Of a stretch of 5,487 nt of DNA, positions 1 to 4,602 are shown in pieces (the first letter of the stretch is position 1; every line of letters begins with the position of its first letter). The notes under the pieces are model-generated. The model was not told the origin of the DNA. It was given only the letters and a program-made list of their open reading frames with translations, and did not search any database. Origin of the DNA: Veillonella parvula (lineage in GTDB: Bacteria; Bacillota; Negativicutes; Veillonellales; Veillonellaceae); NCBI GenBank assembly GCA_947096075.1, contig CAMUQE010000123.1, positions 1 through 5,487 on the forward strand, written 5' to 3'. Made by a program: the position numbers and the translations under genes.

Positions 1-81
1 TGTGCTACATGTCCATCCACAGCGACGAACACCCAGTATCCTGGAGGGAAGAGCCATACATAAGAACTCGCTGATTAATAC
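1..81 (+). other. Unassigned left edge, possibly the 3' end of a structured RNA
   Basis: No protein can be assigned. Two short open frames reach a stop here (TAA at 61-63 and TGA at 72-74), but neither gives a recognisable C-terminus and they cannot be told apart. The sequence contains a small hairpin (CCAG/CTGG, 34-37 and 42-45). It also holds GTCCAT (11-16), CGACGAA (23-29) and a 20-base stretch at 60-79, all resembling segments in the same order at 386-391, 403-409 and 470-488. It runs directly into a terminator at 82-120. I infer that it may be the tail of an RNA related to the one proposed at 121-520, but the tail of an unknown gene is equally possible. Confidence 0.3.
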
Positions 82-120
82 AATAGAGGGTCAACCCTAA
101 ATGGTTGGCCCTCTATTTTT
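82..120 (+). terminator. Intrinsic terminator ending the upstream plus-strand unit
   Basis: A 15-bp stem (82-96 with 103-117) with a 6-base loop is followed by a T run at 116-120. One pair (T91 with G108) is a G-U wobble only if read on the plus strand and would be an A-C mismatch on the minus strand. Together with the T run this says that transcription comes from the left on the plus strand. Confidence 0.85.
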
Positions 121-520
121 GTGCTCTACCGAGTTACAGCTTTTATACCTGCTAGAGCCGTCTCCAGCCAAGGTTGTAGAAGTTTTTATCTATGTGTATT
201 CATCAATACAGACGGCGTGGGAAGGGTAGGGTGTGAGGCCACAGAGGAGTGAAACGACGTATGGGGCCCACACATCACCTTCTTCCGAACATAAGATTTA
301 CCGAGCTGCGAAGCAGAGCAGGGAAATCCACAGTGAGGAAGCAAGTAGGGGCACCAAAAAGTAATTACATCTAATCGACGCATACGTCCATTGCATCAGG
401 TTCGACGAAGCCCTACAATAAGCACCGTACAGTAAAAGACTGTTTTAAATACTGTCATGGGCGAGTGTGATAGGAAGTCGCAGCTAATGGTGGTAGGAGG
501 CAAACTATGTTTCCACCAGG
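121..520 (+). ncRNA. Candidate multi-helix structured RNA, family not recognised
   Basis: This 400-base stretch has no credible protein gene but many complementary segments. Perfect or near-perfect helices are 123-128/153-158, 157-162/211-216 (this one shares two bases with the first), 195-200/205-210, 221-240/264-282 (about 18 pairs with bulges), 283-286/337-340, 295-299/324-328, 306-309/313-316 (GAA loop), 345-350/411-416, 377-380/385-388, 429-434/450-455 and 488-493/513-518. Segment 304-311 is also fully complementary to 478-485. The loops are rich in A and G when read on the plus strand, and one pair in the long helix is a G-U wobble only on that strand. A TATAAT box at 525-530 on the minus strand, ending next to the last helix, argues the other way, so the strand is uncertain. 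I looked for RNase P RNA, tmRNA, SRP RNA, 6S RNA and common riboswitch signatures and did not find them. Some helices are short and could be chance. Confidence 0.4.
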
Positions 521-532
521 TATTATTATATA

Positions 533-560
533 CAAAAAAAGAGCTGCCGTAGCAGCTCTA
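533..560 (-). terminator. Terminator of mop, possibly bidirectional
   Basis: A perfect stem GAGCTGC/GCAGCTC (541-547 with 552-558, extended by A540-T559) has a 4-base loop CGTA. On the minus strand it is followed by a run of seven T (534-540), just beyond the mop stop codon. On the plus strand the hairpin is followed by a weaker T-rich stretch, so it could also stop transcripts arriving from the proposed RNA at 121-520. Confidence 0.88.
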
Positions 561-566
561 AATATT

Positions 567-776
567 TTATTCTACACCAACCATTACGCTAGTGGATTTG
601 ATAACAGCGACAGCTTCTTTGCCAACTGCTAAGCCCAATTCTTTAACAGATTGAACTGTAATATCAGCAGTAACGATGTTATCATTACCTACATTGATTT
701 TTACGATTGCGTTTACAGCGCCTTCTTGAATCTCAACGATAGTACCTTTTAATTGATTTCTTGCACTTAATTTCAT
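567..776 (-). CDS. mop: Molbindin: free-standing molybdate-binding Mop/TOBE protein
   Basis: This 69-residue protein is a single Mop (TOBE) domain, the fold that binds molybdate or tungstate oxyanions between subunits of a hexamer in the cytoplasm and buffers the cell's supply for molybdenum cofactor synthesis. The hallmark start MKLSARNQLKGTI is followed by an alternating beta-strand pattern with EGAVNAIV and TADIT, and it ends in a strand with KSTSVMVGVE. The length is that of one complete domain, so nothing is missing. The ATG at 776 is preceded by AAGGAG at good spacing (785-790 read on the minus strand). No modABC transporter or cofactor gene lies in the window, so this is a solo gene. 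It ends in a clear terminator. An inverted repeat at 796-813 just upstream may be an operator. The family assignment is firm; the choice between molybdate and tungstate cannot be made from sequence. Confidence 0.93.
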   Translation of the reverse strand: MKLSARNQLKGTIVEIQEGAVNAIVKINVGNDNIVTADITVQSVKELGLAVGKEAVAVIKSTSVMVGVE

Positions 777-795
777 GTTTAACTCCTTGTACTAA

Positions 796-823
796 ATATA
801 CAAACAAGTATATGATTATTATA
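796..823 (-). promoter_or_regulatory. Putative mop promoter with overlapping inverted repeat
   Basis: A perfect inverted repeat ATATAC-N6-GTATAT (796-801 and 808-813) lies between the mop ribosome binding site and a TATAAT box read on the minus strand (818-823). Transcription from that box would start at about 811, inside the repeat, which is the usual place for a repressor site. No good -35 hexamer is visible. Such repeats also arise by chance in AT-rich DNA, so the regulatory role is an inference. Confidence 0.35.
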
Positions 824-837
824 TCATTTTATATAAT

Positions 838-865
838 AATAGCCGTGATATATATCACAGCTATT
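838..865 (-). terminator. Hairpin terminator behind the tRNA-Gly gene
   Basis: A 12-position stem (838-849 with 854-865) with loop ATAT lies 7 bases downstream of the tRNA 3' end. The pair 844/859 is a G-U wobble on the minus strand but a C-A mismatch on the plus strand, which fits minus-strand transcription. The downstream tail is AT-rich but has no pure T run, so termination may be moderate and some transcripts could continue into mop. Confidence 0.6.
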
Positions 866-872
866 TTATGTA

Positions 873-946
873 TGGAGCGGGCGAAGGGAATCGAACCCTC
901 CTCTCAAGCTTGGGAAGCTCGCATTCTACCGATGAACTACGCCCGC
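873..946 (-). tRNA. tRNA-Gly (anticodon CCC)
   Basis: The minus strand folds into a complete cloverleaf of 74 bases. The acceptor stem GCGGGCG (946-940) pairs with CGCCCGC (883-877), followed by discriminator T and an encoded CCA (875-873). The D arm contains the usual GGTAGA, the anticodon stem is CGAGC/GCTTG, and the loop TTCCCAA gives anticodon CCC (912-914). The T arm carries GGTTCGATTCC. The tRNA therefore reads the glycine codon GGG. A TACAAT -10 box lies upstream (958-963) and a hairpin terminator downstream. tRNA-Gly genes are common integration sites, but no duplicated 3' end or integrase is seen in this window. Confidence 0.96.
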
Positions 947-957
947 AAGATGTACAT

Positions 958-963
958 ATTGTA
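958..963 (-). promoter_or_regulatory. -10 box of the tRNA-Gly promoter
   Basis: TACAAT on the minus strand lies 11 bases upstream of the mature tRNA 5' end, so the start site would be a few bases before the tRNA. No clear TTGACA-like hexamer is visible at 16-18 bases; the upstream DNA is a run of A and T. Confidence 0.5.
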
Positions 964-1052
964 TCATATAAATATAAATATGAATAGATAGAAATAACTT
1001 TTATATAGTTTAATTTGATATAGGTCATATCTATGTATACATGGTAACTGTA

Positions 1053-1115
1053 TTGATTATTTTCGAAATGATGTGTTATGATTATTATATTAAGATTATA
1101 CGTACTTTGCGTATA
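1053..1115 (+). promoter_or_regulatory. Likely promoter and leader hairpin of the nhaA pair
   Basis: TTGATT (1053-1058) and TATGAT (1077-1082) are 18 bases apart, and TG at 1074-1075 makes an extended -10. Transcription would begin near 1089, leaving a leader of about 54 bases. In that leader TATACG (1097-1102) pairs with CGTATA (1110-1115) around a 7-base loop. A second weaker candidate uses TTGATA (1015-1020). The leader is too short and simple for the known nhaA-associated lithium riboswitches. The 947-1052 stretch otherwise holds only AT-rich DNA and the tRNA promoter. Confidence 0.45.
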
Positions 1116-1142
1116 TTAAATAATAGAATAGAGGGGTGCTTA

Positions 1143-2300
1143 ATGAATTATATAAAAGCATTTTTCCAATCGGAGTCTGCTGGTGGGGTATCACTACTGT
1201 CCGCCGCAATTTTAGGGGTTCTGGTAGCGAACTCTCCAATGGCAGCTCAGTATTTTGCGGTTATGCAAATACATCTTGGTCCAATGACTATACTGGAATG
1301 GGTTAATGATGCTTTAATGGCTCTTTTTTTCCTATATGTTGGTATAGAGATCAAAAAGGAAATGATTTCTGGTGAACTCGATACTAAGGCAAAACGTGTG
1401 CTTCCCGTTTTAGCCGCATTTGCAGGTGTTATTACGCCGGCCATTGTATATTATTTTGCCGCTGGATATATGCCAGAATATAGACATGGTTGGGGGATTC
1501 CAACCGCTACAGATATTGCATTTGCCATAGGTGTTATTACGATGCTCGGTAATAAGGTGTCTACGGCGATGAAAGCCTTTTTAGCGGCATTGGCAATCAT
1601 TGATGATCTGATTGCTATCGTTGTTATTGCTCTCTTTTATGGGGCTGGCGTCAATTTTATGGACTTAATAGCTGCTGCTGCCGTAACAGGTTTACTGGTA
1701 TATACTAATAAGCAAGGCTATTTAAGACCACTTCCGTACTGTGTTCTTGGTTTAGTTCTTTGGTATCTAGTTTTAAAGTCCGGTGTTCATGCTACCATTG
1801 CTGGTGTTGTACTAGCCATGACAATTCCTTTTAAAGGTAAAGTGATAGATAAAGTAGTATATCCCATGGAAGAATGGGCTCATGCATTACGTAATTGGGT
1901 AAACTTTTTAATTATACCGCTATTTAGTTTTCTAAATGCTGGTGTATCTTTTGCTGATTTCTCGATGGACAACTTGTTCCATCCTGTAATTATAGGTGTT
2001 TCATTCGGGTTAATTTTAGGTAAGCAATTAGGTATATTCTCTGCTGTATATATTTTAGTTCAATCTAAAGCAATTAAGATGCCTACAAATACAACGTGGC
2101 CTGAAATTTACGGTACAGCAATTCTGTGTGGTATTGGCTTTACTATGAGCCTATTTGTTGCTACATTGGCTTTCCCTCCTGGTATAACTCAAGAAATGGC
2201 TAAGGTAGGTATTTTTATAGGATCTATCACGGCAGGTTTGCTAGGTGCGATTGTTCTAATTTTAGCTTACCAAATACGCAAGATGCGTGGTAAAATTTAA
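1143..2300 (+). CDS. nhaA: Na+/H+ antiporter NhaA, first of two tandem copies
   Basis: This inner-membrane antiporter exports Na+ (or Li+) in exchange for protons, using the proton gradient to control internal Na+ and pH. The 385-residue protein is close to the 388 of E. coli NhaA. Its landmarks are LEWVNDALMA (51-60), TATDIAFA (121-128, matching T132/D133 of E. coli), the ion-binding pair D154-D155 (D163/D164), LKSGVHAT (211-218) and K294 in LGKQLG (K300). Differences from E. coli are K72 for R81, A246 for E252 and R250 for H256, in the cluster linked to pH sensing, and Ile for the Gly after D-D-L. I chose the ATG at 1143 because the protein there matches the family N-terminus and GAGGGGTG (1131-1138) precedes it; an in-frame ATG at 1041 would add 34 atypical residues. 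It is followed after 36 bp by a second nhaA. Confidence 0.95.
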   Translation: MNYIKAFFQSESAGGVSLLSAAILGVLVANSPMAAQYFAVMQIHLGPMTILEWVNDALMALFFLYVGIEIKKEMISGELDTKAKRVLPVLAAFAGVITPAIVYYFAAGYMPEYRHGWGIPTATDIAFAIGVITMLGNKVSTAMKAFLAALAIIDDLIAIVVIALFYGAGVNFMDLIAAAAVTGLLVYTNKQGYLRPLPYCVLGLVLWYLVLKSGVHATIAGVVLAMTIPFKGKVIDKVVYPMEEWAHALRNWVNFLIIPLFSFLNAGVSFADFSMDNLFHPVIIGVSFGLILGKQLGIFSAVYILVQSKAIKMPTNTTWPEIYGTAILCGIGFTMSLFVATLAFPPGITQEMAKVGIFIGSITAGLLGAIVLILAYQIRKMRGKI

Positions 2301-2336
2301 TAAGATAATCTTTTTGAAAGTATAGAAAGGATTCAA

Positions 2337-3509
2337 ATGGAACGCATTTTTGTCTTCTTACGTTCTCCAGGTGCAGCTACGTCTGTACTATTAGGAGCAA
2401 CAGTACTCGCTTTAATTTTAGCGAACTCGCCATCATCTGAACAATACTTCCATATCGTTAATCACCATATAGGAAATCTAACGATTTTAGAATGGGTTAA
2501 TGATGCATTGATGGCAATCTTCTTCCTATTTGTAGGTCTAGAAGTTAAGCGAGAATTAGTAGCAGGTGAACTTAATACTAATGCTAAGCGTGTAATGCCT
2601 GGTATTGCTGCATTGTTTGGTGTTTTAACACCTGCTTTTATATACTATTTAATTGCAGGTTTTCATCCTGAATATATTCATGGTTGGGCGATACCGACTG
2701 CTACTGATATTGCATTTTCTATCGGCATTATATCTGCATTAGGATCTAGAGTGCCGAATTCGATGAAAGTATTCTTAACAGCCCTTGCCGTTATAGATGA
2801 TTTAATGGCTATCATCGTAATTGCCATTTTCTATGCGTCAAGTATCCAAATCATGTATTTAGGTGCGGCTGCCATAGTTGTAGCTGCTTTAATCTATTGT
2901 AATAAGCAAGGATATGTACGACCTTTACCATATATCATTCTAGGGGTTATCCTTTGGTATTGTGTATTAAAATCTGGTTTACATGCAACTATGGCTGGTG
3001 TAATCTTAGCTATGACAATTCCTTCAAAAGGCAAACGAGGCCGTAAGTATGTTCGCCCAATGCAACATTGGGAACATTTATTGTCCAATTGGGTTAGTTT
3101 TTTAATTGTACCAATATTTGCATTCTTTAATGCCGGTGTAGATTTACGTAATGTATCTGTTAATGACTTAATGCATCCTGTAGTGCTTGGTGTTGCATTA
3201 GGTCTTATTATAGGGAAACAAATAGGTATTTTTGGTGCAGTATTTGCGATGGTGAAATGTGGCCTTGTACCAATGCCTACAGAAGCTAATTGGAAGCATG
3301 TATATGGTACTGCGATTGTATGTGGTATAGGCTTTACAATGAGTATCTTCGTATCTATCTTGGCATTTGAACCAGGTCACGCTCAAGAAATGGCAAAAGG
3401 TGGCGTTATACTTGGCTCATTAATCTCTGCATTATTTGGTTACATCTTCTTAAGACTTGTTGGTGCAAACCGAAAAGAGTGTCATATTGGTGTATACCAT
3501 AACTGCTAA
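2337..3509 (+). CDS. nhaA: Na+/H+ antiporter NhaA, second of two tandem copies
   Basis: This 390-residue NhaA has the same role as its upstream neighbour, exporting Na+ against proton uptake at the inner membrane. It aligns with that neighbour without gaps from residue 1 to about 380, with roughly 57% identical residues by hand count, so the pair arose by duplication or repeated acquisition. The essential residues are present: T123-D124, D154-D155 and K294, plus H216. In the pH-sensing region it keeps the E. coli-like LEVKREL (R72) and WEH (E246, H247) that the first copy has changed, but has Ser at 250 where E. coli has His. The C-terminal ten residues (ECHIGVYHNC) are unrelated to the first copy. 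AAAGGA (2326-2331) lies five bases before the ATG, and the short gap to the first copy suggests one operon. A long hairpin follows the stop. Confidence 0.95.
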   Translation: MERIFVFLRSPGAATSVLLGATVLALILANSPSSEQYFHIVNHHIGNLTILEWVNDALMAIFFLFVGLEVKRELVAGELNTNAKRVMPGIAALFGVLTPAFIYYLIAGFHPEYIHGWAIPTATDIAFSIGIISALGSRVPNSMKVFLTALAVIDDLMAIIVIAIFYASSIQIMYLGAAAIVVAALIYCNKQGYVRPLPYIILGVILWYCVLKSGLHATMAGVILAMTIPSKGKRGRKYVRPMQHWEHLLSNWVSFLIVPIFAFFNAGVDLRNVSVNDLMHPVVLGVALGLIIGKQIGIFGAVFAMVKCGLVPMPTEANWKHVYGTAIVCGIGFTMSIFVSILAFEPGHAQEMAKGGVILGSLISALFGYIFLRLVGANRKECHIGVYHNC

Positions 3510-3526
3510 AATTAAATAAAACTATT

Positions 3527-3610
3527 AAATCTCCATTATAGACTGAAGAGTATTTCCGACTTTAGAAGTAATCTAAGCGAATATTCTTGCAGGATATAAT
3601 GGAGATTTTC
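3527..3610 (+). terminator. Long imperfect hairpin after the nhaA pair, probable terminator
   Basis: A perfect 14-bp outer stem (3527-3540 with 3595-3608) ends in TTTT. The 54 bases inside continue to pair: 3546-3554 with 3580-3588 (nine pairs, one G-U) and 3560-3565 with 3573-3577 (one bulge). The G-U is a wobble only on the plus strand. This is much longer than an ordinary terminator and resembles the architecture of the hairpin at 4387-4460. It may be a terminator built from a small dispersed palindromic element. The 3611-3772 stretch beyond it is AT-rich promoter DNA with no gene. Confidence 0.65.
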
Positions 3611-3738
3611 ATTGGTATCTTATAATTTTATGATATATATGTAATACACCTTTAAAATTATTACTATAACTATAATTTAATATATATGAATTATTGGTAT
3701 TAATAGAACTTTTATGGTTTATAGATTATTTAAAACTG

Positions 3739-3749
3739 TATAGTATACT
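3739..3749 (+). promoter_or_regulatory. Possible promoter of the 3D-domain protein gene
   Basis: Two overlapping -10-like hexamers, TATAGT (3739-3744) and TATACT (3744-3749), lie about 25 bases before the start codon. The only -35-like match is TGGTTT (3715-3720), 18 bases before the first. In DNA this AT-rich the call is weak. Confidence 0.3.
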
Positions 3750-3772
3750 ACTTAATGTAAGGTGAGGTGTAT

Positions 3773-4381
3773 ATGATAGAAAAAATAATTATTGCATGTA
3801 CGCTTGTTTGTATGATTGTAATGGTATCCTCTGTATCATTAGCAAAAACTATTGATCGGGGGCAACGAGGGCATCACGTTAGTAAGGTGCAAACTATGTT
3901 AAAGCATCAAGGTTTTTTACATGATTCTATAGATGGCATTTACGGTCATAATACAGAACAGGCTGTTCGAAAATTTCAAAAATCTAAAGGGCTCCCTGTA
4001 GATGGTCGTGTTGGTCCTGCTACGATGAATGCTTTGGAAAAGATGGAGACTCGTTATGGTGGCCATGGCACAGAACGCAATCATAATGGAGTGCCTAATA
4101 AATACTCTAAGGTTTTAACGATGGAGGCTAGTGGCTATTCATCTCAAGATCCTGGCAACGGAAAATATACAGCTTCAGGTAGTCGTTTACGGAAGGGTCT
4201 TGTGTCTGTAGACCCTAAATTAATCCCCTTGGGAACGCGATTATATATTGAAGGTTATGGCTACGCTGTAGCTGACGATGTAGGTGGTGCTATTAAAGGG
4301 CATCGCATTGATTTAGCTTTTGATTCTCGTGCAGAAGCATTGCAGTTTGGACGTCAATCTGTAAAGGTTTATATTTTATAA
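3773..4381 (+). CDS. Secreted peptidoglycan-binding and 3D-domain protein
   Basis: The 202-residue protein has three parts. Residues 1-24 are a signal peptide: a short charged start, a hydrophobic core and a likely cleavage after SLA. Residues about 27-90 form a peptidoglycan-binding domain (GQRGHHVSKVQ, DGIYGHNTEQAVRKFQ, GLPVDGRVGPATMNAL). Residues about 114-202 form a 3D domain, named for three aspartates, here D147 in VDPKLIPLGT, D169 in ADDVGGAIKG and D180 in HRIDLAF. The 3D domain is a double-psi barrel related to lytic transglycosylases of the MltA type, so the protein probably binds and cleaves or remodels the cell wall outside the membrane; the exact reaction is inferred. The ATG at 3773 is chosen over an in-frame GTG at 3767 because AAGGTGAGG (3759-3767) gives normal spacing only to the ATG. 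It is a single-gene unit between two hairpins. It resembles YocH-like and resuscitation-factor-like wall proteins. Confidence 0.9.
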   Translation: MIEKIIIACTLVCMIVMVSSVSLAKTIDRGQRGHHVSKVQTMLKHQGFLHDSIDGIYGHNTEQAVRKFQKSKGLPVDGRVGPATMNALEKMETRYGGHGTERNHNGVPNKYSKVLTMEASGYSSQDPGNGKYTASGSRLRKGLVSVDPKLIPLGTRLYIEGYGYAVADDVGGAIKGHRIDLAFDSRAEALQFGRQSVKVYIL

Positions 4382-4386
4382 TGATG

Positions 4387-4469
4387 ACTCTCTAGCTTTA
4401 TATAACTATATGATAGGTTTATAGACTAAAATCATATTCTTGTATAAAATGCTAGAGAGTTTTTCTTTT
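4387..4469 (+). terminator. Long-stem terminator of the 3D-domain protein gene
   Basis: A perfect 10-bp outer stem ACTCTCTAGC/GCTAGAGAGT (4387-4396 with 4451-4460) is followed by a T-rich tail (4460-4469). Inside, 4397-4413 pairs with 4432-4448 over 17 positions with two mismatches and one T-G wobble, leaving an 18-base loop. The layout and the 9-mer ATATTCTTG in its 3' half are shared with the hairpin at 3527-3608. Confidence 0.85.
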
Positions 4470-4510
4470 ACCGAATTATAATGTATTCAAAACCTCGAAT
4501 ATTCGGAAAT
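4467..4510 (+). promoter_or_regulatory. Pair of inverted PurBox-like operators for PurR
   Basis: CCGAAT (4471-4476) and its inverse ATTCGG (4501-4506) sit in AT-rich flanks as 14-base boxes (4467-4480 and 4497-4510) with a 16-base spacer. In Bacillus subtilis, PurR binds two inverted 14-base PurBoxes with a central CGAA and a 16-17-base spacer, so orientation, core and spacing all agree. The core here is CCGAAT rather than CCGAAC. The second box abuts the purR -10 region, which fits autorepression relieved by PRPP. The first box overlaps the T tail of the preceding terminator. Confidence 0.72.
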
Positions 4511-4512
4511 TA

Positions 4513-4562
4513 TGGTATAATATAGATATATGATGATGACTCATGATGTTAAATTGATGAGT
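4513..4562 (+). promoter_or_regulatory. purR extended -10 promoter and leader
   Basis: TATAAT (4516-4521) is preceded by TGG (4513-4515), an extended -10. No good -35 is visible, as expected when an extended -10 or the adjacent operator does the work. The leader of about 75 bases contains ACTCAT (4539-4544), which can pair with ATGAGT (4557-4562). Confidence 0.65.
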
Positions 4563-4602
4563 ATACTCAATAGTTATATGATGAATGGTAAAGGATAACC
4601 CT

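Noticed and set aside
3..74. C-terminal end of a protein reading into TGA at 72-74 (or another frame ending at 61-63)
   Set aside because: Both frames are open only because the stretch is short, and neither shows a family motif, so no coding region can be supported.
121..146. tRNA-like D arm on the minus strand (TCGGTAGAGCAC matches tRNA D loops)
   Set aside because: No acceptor, anticodon or T arm can be found around it; 123-128 pairs instead with 153-158. Probably coincidence.
186..383. 65-codon open frame on the minus strand
   Set aside because: The predicted peptide has no recognisable family, is rich in Cys, His and Pro in an arbitrary pattern, has no ribosome binding site, and coincides with the long RNA-like helix at 221-282.
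121..535. RNase P RNA, tmRNA, SRP RNA, 6S RNA, T-box or cobalamin riboswitch
   Set aside because: The invariant core motifs of each (for example GAGGAAAGTCC for RNase P, GGATTCGAC with a 3' tRNA-like end for tmRNA) are absent on both strands.
873..946. Integration site of a mobile element at tRNA-Gly
   Set aside because: No duplicated tRNA 3' end, integrase or transposase is seen in the window.
761..991. 76-codon open frame on the plus strand
   Set aside because: It runs antisense through the tRNA-Gly gene and its terminator; the peptide is low-complexity and reflects AT-rich DNA.
1041..1142. N-terminal extension of the first NhaA from an ATG at 1041
   Set aside because: It would add 34 residues with no counterpart in NhaA, overlap the likely promoter, and lacks a ribosome binding site; the 1143 start matches the family and the second copy.
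1083..1142. Lithium or sodium riboswitch in front of nhaA
   Set aside because: The leader is about 54 bases with one 6-bp hairpin, far simpler than nhaA-associated riboswitches.
3767..3772. GTG start two codons upstream of the 3D-domain protein
   Set aside because: The GTG overlaps the ribosome binding site AAGGTGAGG; the ATG at 3773 has proper spacing.
4585..4602. purR start at the ATG at 4585
   Set aside because: The ribosome binding site AAGGA (4590-4594) lies inside this extension and serves the ATG at 4603, which matches the family N-terminus.
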